64,000 nucleotides of DNA from Morella rubra. Taxonomy: Eukaryota > Streptophyta > Magnoliopsida > Fagales > Myricaceae. A program made the translations under genes and the position numbers. The DNA is taken from contig CM025854.1 of the NCBI GenBank assembly GCA_003952965.2, positions 8,691,845-8,755,844 on the forward strand, read 5' to 3'. Below are positions 23,593 to 35,365 of this stretch, piece by piece; the first letter of the stretch is position 1, and each line of letters begins with the position of its first letter. Under the pieces are notes generated by a model. That model saw nothing but the letters and a program-made list of their open reading frames with translations, did no database searches and had not been told where the DNA came from.

Positions 23593-25949
23593 CTAGTCCA
23601 TCTCGATCTCCGTCGTCAAAGTCGATATCTCTACATAATTAAGAAATAAAAGCATAAAATTATAATGATTACATTATATTGAGTATCAAATTTCAAAATT
23701 TAACCAAAGAATAATTTTACCTGAATCGAGCCGGTAAGTCTCTTCATCTTCAGTTATGTTATCAGATACATCAAGTTCAGCCTCAACCACTCCCACAATA
23801 GGGTCACCTCTCAACCAATTCTGAACACATATTAGTCCTTCAGCAGTCTTTGGAGCCAACGAACTCCTGAAAGGATCCAAGATCCGTCCTCCAGTACTAA
23901 ACACCGACTCAGAGGGCACAGTGGTGATGGGGATTGCCAATACATCACGGCTATCTGAGAAAGAACTGGAAACCTTGTAGAGTTCACCTTCCACCAATTC
24001 AGAATATCAAATTCTGGACTCTTCTCGATAACTCCCTCAGATAAATACCTTTCAATCTCAGATTTGGACTCCAACGCCCGCTGTGAAATTCTCCATTCAG
24101 TAAAGTAATCACCGTCATCATCAACATCAACCATAGATGTAGTGCTATCGACAACAGCACAAGGAGGAGGAGTGGTAGTACTAATACCACTACCACTACT
24201 AGTACTAGTAGATGAGGCACTACTATACTCGGAAAACATCCTCTCAAATACACCTTTTATTTTGCTTGTCATCTCCTTCCCCCTTGCCTCCCCTAATTGG
24301 TTCTTGAACCAATACTCCAATGCCCCCAATTTGTATCGAGGATCAATCAATGCTGCAATGAATAAAAATCCATTAATCTGCTCTAAATCACCCCAATACT
24401 TATCATATTTCGACTGCATTTTCAATGCCATATCCACAAGATCCCTTTGCCCACTAGATCTATACCTTGTGATATGTCTAGTAATCTTAGTCAATTCTTC
24501 AAAGAATGCATTAGATGTGGCCAAGTTTGATCCCGATACCCGCAAAGTGACCTCATAGAATAACTTCAAAAATTTTATGACACCACGAATGGCCTCCCAA
24601 TCCTCAAATGTAGGTGGACCCAAACCTTGCCTCCCATGCCCATCCTCTTGCAAATAAATAACAAAATGGCCATCTAAAATCATCATATGATCAAATGCTT
24701 TCTGGTATTTCTCAGCCACATTCAACATAAAATACGTGGAGTTCCAACGGGTTGTAACATCAAGACTCAAGAATTGGCCATATGCAATGTTTTTTTCTGC
24801 AACAGCTTTCTTGAAAGTTTCTAACCTTTGAGGTGAAGACTTTACATACTTGATCATATTGCGGACTTTAGCTATCGAATTATGCACGTCTTTCAACCCG
24901 TCAGAGACAATCAAATTAAGAACATGTGCACAACACCTACAATGTAAATACTCATGTCCACACACAACCTTCAAAGTTGAACCACCAATACTTTCAAACA
25001 ATTGTCTTCTTTTGAATTGGTGAATTGCCGCATCGTTAGAAGATGCATTATCAACCGTAATCGTTAGCACCCTATCAATATGCCAATCAAGCAGACAATC
25101 TTCTAATTCCTTTAAAATACTTGATGCTTTATGGTCTTGGATCCTCTTAAATGACAAGATCCTCTTATGCAACGTCCAATTACAATCAATAAAGTGTCCA
25201 GTCACACACATATAGTTATAATTTTGGATTGATGTCCAAGTATCTGTGGTGAGGCACACTCTATACTTATTCACCCGAAACCCCTCCTTCAACTTGATCT
25301 TTTCCCTTAAATACAATGACATGCAATCTCTCATCAACGTATACCTCGAAGGCATCTTAAACCTAGGTTCTAAGTAATGCATCAATGCCCTAAACCCAAC
25401 CTTCTGAACCGTGAGAAATGGCAATTCATCTATAATTACCATTCTTGCTATCAACTCCCTAATAGCCTTCTCATCAAACTTACGAGTGACCCCCATCACC
25501 CCAACATCACCACTACTCGCCCTCGATGCATCATGATTCAACAACATCTGACCAACATCCACATGACCAGCTAAAGTCCTCTTGTAATAAACACAAGACT
25601 CTAAATGTTGCTTCAACCCCGATGTCCCATTCTTCTTGTGATGGGCAGGAAAATCTTTCTTACAATAGTGACAAGTGGCTCTAACATTCATAGCATCATT
25701 TTCATCAACAACCTTAGTGTAGTGCTGCCAAACCGGAGACTCACGTGAGTTCTTCCTCTTTTTAAGTGGAGGAAGTGGTGGTAACCCACGTGGATCAACC
25801 CCAGTTGTTTCCATACTCTCTGTAGGAGTGGCTGGACAAGATTGAGAAGGTGTAGTAGCCACACTACTACCTATCAAGTTAGAAGTGTGACTACTTTCAC
25901 TTCCCAATTGAGTCTCACTATTAGGAGTATGTGATTGTGTCAAATCCAT
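23593..25949 (-). pseudogene. hAT transposase (BED finger, RNase H-like, dimerisation domain), one frame break
   Basis: The main frame starts at 25949. Its BED zinc finger is at residues ~73-119 (SPVWQHYTKV, then CHYC and QHLESC). The RNase H-like core has LTTDTWTS (first Asp) and TVDNASSNDA (second Asp); a candidate Glu lies in the helical insert. The C-terminal hAT dimerisation domain begins at DILNWWKV and continues as [20 protein letters not shown]. The last two parts lie in different frames: one base is missing near 23943, between SQIA and RDVLA. Beyond, a strong donor (GATTCAG|GTAA at 23721) and an acceptor (TGTAG at 23631) add a short last exon, 23630-23593, ending EIEMD. Apart from the single break the protein looks complete, so the copy may be recently inactivated, or the base may be a sequencing error. 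It acted on hAT ends in the nucleus. Confidence 0.9.
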
Positions 25950-26601
25950 CTGAAAATAAAGAAAACAAAAAACAATTCAAGTGTAAAATAATTTGAGAAG
26001 CTACATTGATCAAATTTTGATTTAAAAAAAAAATAAAAATGTTGGCCAATTCAAATAGCTTTAGATGTGATCATATTAAATTACAACCACTTCCACAATT
26101 GAAGTTAGCAAAAATTGGCCTTTTCGATGTATGCTTTAGAGTTTAAAGGGATTGAAAATCTTTACAAATACGGTTTTTAAAAACAAAACAAAACATAACA
26201 TCAAATTCAATTCAAAGTAAACAATTTGTCAAACCAAATAACCAATCCAACAATCCAATCAAATGTATCCAACTATCCAAACCAATTCGATCTCATCCTC
26301 CAACAGATTCACAAACCACAAGCATCCATGCAAGCCCATCCTCCAACAGACAACAGTTTCACAAACCCTAAAGCAATTTAAGTAACTGAATTTTATATAG
26401 GGATGAGATAGAAAGACATACCTGAGACAAGGCCACTGCCAAATTAAGCACAATCACAATCACTGAGCACCTAAAAAAAGAGGCAGAAATTTGACTTCAC
26501 AATTAAGCTATAAGCCACTGCCAAATGCCAATCGGTTGATACATAGGGGCTTAAATTTTAAGCTATAACTATTAACAATCCATAATTGATTAATTTCACA
26601 A

Positions 26602-27300
26602 TTAACAATTGATTAAACGTTTAAGATTTAGAGGCAGCAATTCGGTATGAAAAAAAAAGAGGCAGAGAGGGAACTGTATACATACCGTGAGGGACAGAGG
26701 GAGACAGAGCAGCTGAGACGCCTGAGCTGTCCTGTTGCACGGCGGCCGGTGGCAGCTGTAGGAGGCGGAGAGACAGATGAGATTCGAAAAGAGAGAGAGA
26801 GAGAGAGAGAGAGCAGATAGCGAGAGAGAGAGTCTGAGAGGGAGAGAGAGACTTACCAATGTGATCAGGCAGAGGGTGAGATGGTTATACTCTTGGGCTC
26901 GGATGTGATCAGGCTCGTCTGTCCAAGAAGGGGAATGCTTGGTGAAGTTGGAAAACGATTCATGCAACGATGGGAGCGACTCGTGGTTGGTGAATTGAGT
27001 GTTTGGGTAGAGGGAAGAAGCAGCAGCTTCTACAAAGATGTACCTTGATGGCGGGGGGCTGAGCCGGAGCGTGAGCGAACTGCGAGGGAGGGGCAGGGGG
27101 GCTGAGAGTGAGCGAACTGCGAAGGAAATGAGGGGGGGGGGGGGCGAGGGAACCCTAAGGCCAAAAGTTTTACGCTTAAAACAAAACGACGTCGTATGGT
27201 GGCAAATTTTTTTTTTTTTAAAAAATACGTTTTGGCGGTGACCCGCCCACCGCCACGCCAATTTCACCGTTTTTTGGTGAAATTGGGAACCGGTACCGCC
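26602..27300. other. 5' part of the hAT with GA microsatellite and G run
   Basis: This contains (GA)n at about 26790-26815, GA-rich islands to 26870 and a run of G at 27126-27143. It probably held the leader of the transposase gene. The long minus frame here (221 codons) is Ser/Leu-rich low complexity with no domain and is not called as a gene. Confidence 0.6.
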
Positions 27301-27613
27301 CCGCTACTAAGCGGGGGCGGTTACACCGGTACATGCCCACCACCAGTACCGGTGAACACCCCTACTGGCCATGAGCTTGTCATGGCATGTCTGTGGCAGG
27401 CTGGCTGGCATGCTAGGCATGGGCATTGTTGGGGCACCATGCCTTGTCAAGGGCGCCGAGCACACGCTGATGCCATGGCTTGGTTGTGGTGCTCTTGCCA
27501 CGCATGCTATGGGCATGTCAAGGGTGCCTATGGGTGCTATTGGCACCTCATCTCAGCACCTATCCTCCCACACATGGCTATCATGACGCATGTCCTCACT
27601 GGGGATCATTTCA

Positions 27614-27883
27614 ACTTCGTTGAGTGCGATGCACGTAATGCCAGTTTCTTGTAAAGTCGCACATGAGCAGGGAAGGCCGTTAAGATGAAACCAAATTGAA
27701 TCGATGCTTTGTTCGACCAACCAGAAAAGCAAAAGTAATTATCTAGAATGAGCCGGATGGGCCAAAAGTTCAATACGACCCTAGAATTATTAAAACATTT
27801 GATACAACCCATGACTATTTAACAAAAAGAAATAGGCCCCACATGTCAGGCCCAAACAAAACAACTGCTAATACAATACAGGT
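27614..27883. other. Short spacer right of the Gypsy element
   Basis: It begins with acttc, the right target duplication of the Gypsy, followed by non-coding DNA that runs into the antisense ORF of the Tat remnant. Nothing else is recognised. Confidence 0.4.
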
Positions 27884-30450
27884 TCAGGCATCGCCTTGAT
27901 CGAATGACTGCGCAACAGTGTTCACCTTGTCTGACTCAACTGCTTGTGGAGGTTTTGCATTAGCAGTGGTTAGGACTAGGGAAGAAGTGTCCGGTTCGGT
28001 AGGGCTATCCTCCAAGACAGGTTCATCAATTGGCTCAGGACGTGGAGTTTTCGGCTCCTCCTCAGGGCCACCCCAAAAGTCTTTAGGGCGTAAACCAGCC
28101 AGGTCAATCTGGGGGTACTTTTCCTTCAACGCCTTAGTCCTCGTCTCAAACCCCTGACTAAAACCCACAGACTGTTCAGAACTCAGGGTTCTCTGGACCT
28201 GCAAAAGATTACGTTCTGCCTACTGGCAATGAGACTCCAAAATTTTCACAGCTTCCAATCCCAATTTCTTCTCGACTTCCAGTTCATTCTAAAAAGACAC
28301 TATTTTGGCCTCGCTTGACTGCACAAGACCTTCCAACACCTTGGCATGCTCATCCTTTGAGGCTAGTTCTTTCTTCAGTTGATCTACCTTTCAAGTAGTG
28401 CTCTCCTTTAAGCAGTGTGCAGGCGACATTCCTCATCCAGCTCAGTCTCAGCCTCTTGTCGCGCCATAGTAAGGCGAAACAAATCAGAGCCTCGAGCTAA
28501 TAGATTTGCCGGTAGTTTCTGCATTGGCATGCTCATTTTGAGGCCTCAGTTGATCTACCTTTCAAGTAGTGCTCTGCAGTGTGCAGGCGACAATCCAGCT
28601 CAGTCTCAACCTCTTGTCGCGCCATAGCGAAACAAATCAGAGCCTCGAGCTAATAGATTTGCCGCATCGATCTTGGCCCAAGCTTCCTAGCCCACCACAG
28701 AGGCAGTCAAATCTTTCACCTTGGCTCACAGGTCATGAACCTCACCACGAGCAGCCTTACTTGCTTCCATGGAAATTGCATTTTCAGATTGCTTATCACG
28801 TAAACTAGACAGTTCAGTTTTCAGCCCATCTACGAATACTTTAATAGCTTGCTAAATCTCCCAAGTCTGGAGTAAACTCGCAACCATCTGGTGGCAGTAG
28901 AACAAGTTACCAAAAGAGTACAAACAAAAACACAAGTATCTAACTTTCCACCAACTTGAAAAGCCCTTACCATTATAGCATGGCAAGCAGCCCCTGCAAT
29001 GCCGGCTCTGATATTGTCAGTAAAGACCCCCTCAGCAAAGGCTATGGGCACTGAGTCGTGAAGCCATTTTTAAGGGGTCATGCTCTAACCACGAAAGAAG
29101 ATCATGGACATCCTGCAAGTTAGCCCCAAGATGGCCAGATGGTGGAGGAGATGACTCACCGATTGACTAAGAATCCCTATGATCGCTCGCAAATTGCGCA
29201 GAAAATTCTTCATCCTTGCTTATCAGTTTCCTCCTCTTGCTAGGCCTAAGCACGGTTTAAGGAGGATCACTACTATGAATGACAGTTGTTTCTTGTGTGT
29301 CTTCAATGACCTGCACATCATCCCTGCTTGAAACAGGGAAGCTACTTCCCCCCCCCCCCTCTTTCACCAGGGGAAACATGGTCAGTGGTTGAAGTTGTTA
29401 TTAGTTTAGAAAGAGGGGCAACCACAGCCTTAGGAGGACCGCGGGAGGCAACCCCAGCCAGTAATCACTCCCTTGTTTTGTTACGAGTAGCTTGGGCAAC
29501 AACATGCCGAGCTTTAATCATAGGCAAGGCATTAGCTAGCCCCTTACCCTTTAAAGCACTTTTAGAATGCTATACCTTGATCCATGTTGCAACAAGCAAG
29601 ATGGAAGATATTTGATTGAAAACGTACTCGGGAAATCACAAAGGATCATCAGTACCTGATAACAGCTCAGTGTTGTCCCCAAAGGGAGGAGATGAAACTG
29701 GCAAGAGCTTGTTTATGTCCCAGGGCCTAGTGTTGAGAGCATAAGTAACCCATGCTTTCTCATCTCTGTCTAACTCTGGTTCCTCTCGAACTACCCCAAA
29801 TCGATAGACAAGGCTAATCAAACAGACATCTAATGAACTACCTAGTACGAAAATTGAGAAATGAAGAGGAATGGTACCTGGAGCGAGATGTACTCCCGAA
29901 GCACGAGCCACCAAGAGGGGATGCTCCTTGCCAGGAGGATACTCCCATCCTTTCCCGAAGACATAGAAAAATTTGAGCCGCTATCCTTTGTTGTTGGAAG
30001 GAAACCCATGAAAAACTACCATTTTTCCCCTCGCCTAGAAAAAGTACATTCCCTCTTCAAACTTCACTATCTTGTAGCAATACATAAACTCCTTCCAAGG
30101 AGCAGCACACTTGTTGGCAAACAGGTGTTCCCACAATGCGAAAAAACCCAAGGCTAACTTCCACCCATTTGGCACCAGCTGACTAGGAGCCAGAGAAAAA
30201 GCATCAAGGAGCTCATGTACCTCTTGACTCAGGAGAATCGGGCACTTGCATGCAAAGCGTCATCAAAGAAACTCACATTTCCCTCAAGAGGACATAAGAC
30301 GCGCTCGATAGGCCGTAGACAACGCATACGAACAATGGCAGGAATCGCAAACTTGATCCTCATCTCGACCAGAGTCATGTGAGTGTGGTTAGAAACATAG
30401 GTTTTGGCAGGAACCTCACCTTCTAGATTGCAATCAATGGCCGGAGGCAT
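27884..30450 (-). mobile_element. Antisense ORF remnant of a Tat-type Gypsy (PF04195-like)
   Basis: Minus-strand frames show segments typical of the putative gypsy-type transposase domain family: NGWKLALGFFALWEHLF (about 30170-30120) and NNKGWRLKFFYVFGKGW (about 30000-29945). Acidic, Pro-rich tail-like frames lie at 27884-28204. Proteins of this type are known to be encoded antisense to gag-pol, upstream of the 3' LTR, in Tat elements. The plus-oriented Tat-like LTR that follows (30694-31135) fits that arrangement. The ORF is broken in several places. The family assignment is by motif recall, not search. Confidence 0.6.
28378..28672. repeat. Tandem duplication, second copy shortened by small deletions
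   Basis: About 28378-28514 recurs at 28551-28672, both beginning ttgatctacctttcaagtag and both containing tagatttgccg. The second copy lacks several 5-8 bp blocks that the first has, with few substitutions. It lies within the antisense ORF remnant. Confidence 0.85.
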
Positions 30451-30693
30451 GGTAGCACAATTAAAAGAGATGGGGAAGGAGAAATGGGTCTGAATGAGGG
30501 ATTTGAAATGAAAAAGAGTGTTATGTATGTCGTTCCCCCTGGCTCTCTTTTCATAGGATTCAGAATCCCAAAAAACCGTTCAAGTCATTCGATGGGCCAG
30601 GAAATACGTTAAAGCTGGTTGTTTTCCAGAAAACACCCTGGAGCCTGATGTCGTTGGCCTCCTTTTCCATCCCTCCTCGAAGGGAGGGGGGAA

Positions 30694-31135
30694 ATACGAT
30701 AAAGTAAAATATGTACTTGGCCCATTAGATAAGCAGGGCCCAATTAAAGGCTAGACAAGGAGAACAAAGCCATATAGGCTATAAAAATCCCATAGGCCCG
30801 TCGAGACTTATGGGAAAATACTCGTGCGGCCTACCTATTCTAAATATGGTCGAATTGGTAATCCCACATGACTAGGGAAAACTCCCCACCGACTAAAAGG
30901 TAAGCAAAATATGTTATTTTGACCCCTATCGGGAATCGAACTCCTTTCATCACCTATAAATACTAGGTACCCCCACCCCTCTCTTTTTAACTCTAATACG
31001 CTATTTACAATCTCTAGTCTCTTAAAGCTCTCTTGCTAACTTAATCATCAGAGACCCTTCTTCGATGACAAACTTCTCTTACTTGCTTGTAGATCCAAAT
31101 CCTTGATCGACTATTCTCCCTGGTGATTTTTAGGC
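30694..31135 (+). mobile_element. Tat-type LTR remnant
   Basis: A purine tract (gaagggaggggggaaa, 30677-30693) is followed by a segment with the usual Tat LTR landmarks: a TATA box (cctataaatact, about 30953), a Cys/Pro-type cccacccctctct stretch, then ttaatcatcagagaccctt. The end near aggcatca (31135) is uncertain and no partner LTR is present in the window. It is broken. Confidence 0.55.
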
Positions 31136-31140
31136 ATCAT

Positions 31141-31450
31141 CAAGTTTCAAATGATTCAAGAGGATCAATGAGCCAAATGACATCCCAACCCCACAAGGTG
31201 GTAGAGTGGTGGTGACAACGACAACAGTGCTAGGAAGACCATATGACAAGTTGGTTCCAGACGACTCGTGAGGATCCATGAAACCATTTGACATCATCAT
31301 CCTACAAGGTGGTGGAGCGGCAACGACGACGACGACGACAGTGCATGGAAGAGCATATGAAATGTTGGTTCCAGAAGACCCAAAATGATCCATGGAGCCA
31401 ATTGACATCACCATCCTACAAGGAAGAGAGCACGATGGCGACAACAAGTG
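31141..31450. repeat. ~113-bp minisatellite, about 2.8 copies
   Basis: Landmarks ggatccatg, catttgacatcatcatccta and ttggttccag recur at a spacing of about 112-115 bp (for instance ttggttccag at 31251 and 31365). On the minus strand an open frame (31447-31130) crosses all copies, giving a ~38-residue repeat with SSGTN and PCTVVVV in each. The unit contains ACG/ACC trinucleotide runs of varying length. Confidence 0.8.
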
Positions 31451-31897
31451 GCAAGGAAGGGCTATATAGGGTAAACCGCATGTGGGATCCCTAAATGGCC
31501 GAATCCCCTTAATTAGGGAGTTATCTTTATTTTATTTTGAGTCAAAAATTTTCCTTATTGGTGTAAGTCAATTAAGGAAATAATCTTGGTCCTATTTTGG
31601 AAGATTGGATCCTTGATTAGCATTAGAGATTTCTCATGTGGTAATTAGGGTTTAGGGCTCCCATGAAAGCCTATAGCTGACCACATGTTGCTAAATTTAA
31701 GGACAATCATCTGTGATCAATTGGTTCTCTCTTTGGCAAGTTTGGGGAAGAAGAAATTATCTCTATAAGATTTTGCCTTTTTAACCTCAATTAAATCTAG
31801 GTTGATTTGAGCACATGGCGATTAGACCTTTTTTTCTACAAGAAAAGGGCTTGCCGCCCAAGTTGTAAGAGGTGTATAAAAACCCCCCTATGGCACC
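31451..31897. other. Unassigned DNA
   Basis: No exon, transposon end or repeat was recognised. It may belong to the Tat remnant on the left. Confidence 0.35.
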
Positions 31898-32715
31898 TAG
31901 GGCAGGGTAACGGTAGTACCGGAGCCAGAATTTGAAATTTCAGCTCCTATACCGATAAGAACCGAATGCCTATTTTGGCATCCGTTTCTGGTCCGGAGAC
32001 TGCCAGAATTCCGGCAGTGATTCACATTCACAACACTCCAAAATGGAAATAACAGATTTACAACCTAAGCTTATAAAATTCCAAATCCAAATATCAGCCC
32101 ATCCTCCATTTCCAACTCAGTTTCACAACCTATACTCTAAAATTCTAAACTAACTAATGAACTATAAGAAATAATTAACTAAAGAACTAATTAGAATTTA
32201 CCTCAAGTTTGTGATTCACAAACTATCATCAATCTCCACCACTGACCATACACTGTCACCACACATGGCACACAGTACACAACACACCACCTGTACTAAT
32301 CAAGAAAAAAATTAGTAATTAACAAGTAATGTAATGAACAACAAAAAATAATGATGAAAAAATTGATGAAATTTGTGAGAGATAGAGATAGATAAAGAGA
32401 TCAACTAAAAGAGAGAGGGGCAGAGAGGCGACGGGCCAACGGCGAGCTGTGGCTGTGTTGTTGTGCCTGTCACGTTGTGGGGTCGTGGGCTGTGGAGATC
32501 AGAGCGAGTGAGAGATAGAGAGAGTTGAAAGAGAAAAGAGAGTGATTGTGAGAACTGAGAGACTGAGACAAAGGTCAGAGAAAGAGTCTCAGTGATAATG
32601 TGTGTCTGTGAGAGAGAGAGAGAGAGAGAGGGGGGCTCGTCGGAGATGGAAAGGAGAGCGGAAGAGGCGAGAGATTAGAGAGGAGATGAGACTGTCCGTG
32701 AGAGGCGGGGGAGGT
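31898..32715. mobile_element. hAT fragment related to the element at 38355-40396
   Basis: The left end tagggcagggtaacgg, followed by gataagaaccgaatgcctat and tttggcatccg, matches the reversed right end of the hAT at 38355-40396. The interior is GA-rich with a (GA)n tract at about 32611. No matching right end or 8-bp duplication was found, so it seems truncated or rearranged near 32715. Confidence 0.65.
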
Positions 32716-35138
32716 TAACACTGTTGAGAGCTTTTGGCCTTTATGCCTCTTTATCCAGTGATGGTCGAACCTTATCACCAAAGCTAGCATGGGCGTGGTT
32801 CTCTAGCTTGGGTGTGGTTCTCTCAAGGCTAGGGAAATTCGGTCCTTGGGTGTGGACGTGGTTCTTTCACATTTATTGACTTGGGCTAGTTGCCAAGTGG
32901 TGGTCCCTCAACTATAGGTTCTCTGCCGAGGTGAAAGGGTATTTGGCATGGGCGTTGGTCTCTCGTACCTTGGTCTTTCACTCTTCAAGGTTTCACAATC
33001 GGGTTCTAAGTTCGGCTAGGGTGCTCACCCATTCAAGCTTAGGCTTGCTTATCCTCTTTACTTTCACCTTCTTAACCATCCATCTTTCTTTAATTTCTTC
33101 TTCTCTTTCTTTTATTTGGTTCCAATACTTGACCTATAGTGCTCTTAAGCAGCTCATTGGGATGGCCAAAGGAGCATCACTTGAGGCATGGGCTATATAC
33201 GAGTACTCGCAAGTCGTACTTGCGAGGGGGATAGGCATTGGTTTGGGTCCTAGGCCGAGGTCCCTATCATAACCACCACCGTCGCTTTTCGACCTTCCGT
33301 ACCACCTGGATTTACACTACGACTACGGTCATTTTCTTTTAACCGCGCTAGTTAGGCTCTTAATTAACTTTGAACCAAACTACGTGTGTTGTATGCGGCA
33401 AACCACGTTGATTCTTCAAGGTAAAAATAAGGAAAAAAAAATATATTTTCACTCACTGTTATTATAGATTTTACTATAAATTACCACTTTTGAAATATTA
33501 CACATATAAAACTACTAGTTTCAAACACATTCCACTACCAAAATTGATTTTTTTTAACTAAATGAAAATTATACTATTAAATGTAAAGAAATGACTATTA
33601 TACAATTCATTAATCTCCTTTCTTCCTTCATAATGTATATTATATACGGCTCATATGGGTAGGTGGGTGACGCAACAGCCTAAGACCACTTAATTATGAA
33701 TTATGAAAGCCTCGTATTATAGCCAAAAAAATAGGAAGCACTTTTATAAAATTAAAGTTGAGAAAAAAAGAAAGCTTAAAACTTTGGAAATGTAACTTAA
33801 TTGAAAGGAAAAATAGGAACATCCTAGTTTACAAAATTAAAGTTGAAAATAAAAAAGGGAGCATCTTAAAAATTAGCACTAGTAATAATAACAGTATAAT
33901 TAACTCAAGTTCTCAAAAAATTAAATTCTCATAGCCTCATTTTTCTAACCAATTGTATAGTGACACACTAATAGTCTAATTAGTGGATTGTTTTTTTTTT
34001 TGCTAATCTAATAAAAGAACTAGATTGTTTTCCAAAATATTTTATTGCCCATAGAATATTATTTATTATACTTGTTATAGTGGCATATGCAAAAAGAAAT
34101 TTTTCAAAACTAAATATTATAAAAAAAATTATTTATGAACAACTATATTTCAAGATAGATTAAACAAGTTAGTAATTTTATCTATCAAAAATGATTTATG
34201 GGCTAAATTTAAATACAAAAGTTTAATTAGTAATTTTGCATCAAAAAAACAAGAAGCAAATTTATGGTTTAATTTTGAATTTATTAATTTATTTTTTAAA
34301 CTAAAAGGTCTCATTTTATGATTTGCCTAAGGCCCCCAAAAATGTATTATATCAAACATAAATGAAAAAAAAATTATGCCCTCTAATTATCAATTCTTTT
34401 ATAATTTTCACCTCAAACTTGACACACTGCACCTCAAACTACTAATAAGTTTTACAATTTTTCATTCTAGGTAACAATTTGACCAGTTAAATCACATGGC
34501 TATTTTTTATTAATTTTAATGATAATAAAATACAAAAATTTATTGATAATATAAGGTGCAATGTATCAGTAGCAATTAAAAGTTGAAAATGTGTTTTAAA
34601 AAAATAAAATAAATACTCAAAGAAAAAATCAGAAGGCACATATCTGAGTTAATCTCAACTCCCCCACAAAAAAAAATGTAAGCGTGGGACGAGTTAACTC
34701 CATATGTTCACCGAAAAGGACTTGTGGCAAATGAATATATTTTAATTAACAAGATAAACATATATGTTTTCTAAAAACAAGCAAATGATTCTCAAAAATA
34801 TTTTAATAATAAAAACATTTATTTTCTTTCTTTTCTAAATTTAAAGGAACACGCGTCAAAAATTCCAAGTTCCTTTTTTTTAATTCCAATTTTTTAAAAA
34901 ATGAAAATTACCCAATATAGCACTGAAAAAGACCACATGAGTTTTCCGGGAGGATAGTGGAGACGACAGCCTATTGGGCACCGAAATTGGGTGTGACAAT
35001 GCTTGGGAAGCACTTATTAAAATCCTTGTGTGTCGGCTCAAATTTTAAATGATGCTAGAGTTAAAAGGAGCAAAATCAGCTGATTTCGCATCATATTTGT
35101 ACAGAATATTTTATAAAAGCAGGTAATAATATCCATAT
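32716..35138. other. Intergenic DNA; strongly AT-rich from 33.4 kb
   Basis: From 32716 to about 33400 the DNA is of mixed composition with an open frame (32931-33272) that has no recognisable domain. From 33.4 kb it is very A/T-rich, with poly-T and poly-A runs. No gene, exon or well-bounded element is supported. Confidence 0.45.
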
Positions 35139-35365
35139 TGAGGTGTTTATTTGTAGAAATTTTGGACGGTATAAATATTGAGGTATTGGGATTGGTGACA
35201 AAGTGAAAGATAATTTATAAAAATTAGTAAAAAAGTGAAGAGATAAAAGATTTGAATGAATATTATAATAAAAAAGAATTATTTGATAATAAGATAGAAA
35301 TTATTTTGTAATTTTTTTAATCAAGCTCCAAATTTTGGGATGCCAATATTTCGGCGAACATAGGC
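35139..35365. mobile_element. MITE just upstream of the NDL start codon
   Basis: It shares aaaaaagtgaagagata and gatttgaatgaat with the MITE at 6258-6472, and its right end cgaacataggc mirrors that copy's ggctatgtttg. It ends about 12 bp before the NDL ATG, so it forms most of the promoter-proximal DNA of that locus. The left boundary is approximate. Confidence 0.55.

Larger units (their letters stand above)
22687..27364 (-). mobile_element. hAT DNA transposon, near-autonomous, inside a Gypsy LTR
   Basis: The element is 4678 bp and flanked by perfect 8-bp duplications CTGGCCAT (22679-22686 and 27365-27372), the hAT signature. The ends are TAGGTGTGCATTAG and, inverted, TAGGGGTGTTCACC. The subterminal DNA is rich in ccggtaccgg/ggtaccgg and gcggtagcgg palindromes, the expected sort of transposase binding region. 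It carries a transposase gene on the minus strand (25949-23593). The 22830-22990 stretch is G/T-rich low complexity (repeated ttttttgggc). Confidence 0.93.
18414..27613 (-). mobile_element. Gypsy-type LTR element with gag and protease only, split by a hAT
   Basis: The LTRs are 18414-19582 (1169 bp) and 21805-27613 (about 1.12 kb once the hAT at 22687-27364 is set aside). Both begin TGTTAGGGACCCCGG on the plus strand and end in CA. Flanks ACTTA and ACTTC form a 4/5 target duplication. The element reads on the minus strand: a purine tract (aaggaaggggaaa) adjoins the 18414-19582 LTR, which is thus the 3' one. Internal parts are gag (about 21450-20400), a CCHC knuckle (CFKCGEKWSPDHQC, near 20200) and a retropepsin-like domain (VDSGFNHNFI, near 20000). 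No reverse transcriptase, RNase H or integrase is recognised, so it would have depended on a partner. By eye the LTRs differ by roughly 7-9%, so it looks older than the Copia. Confidence 0.88.

Noticed and set aside
26602-27267. 221-codon minus-strand frame
   Set aside because: Ser/Leu-rich translation of GA/CT microsatellites within the hAT; no domain and no splice or start support.
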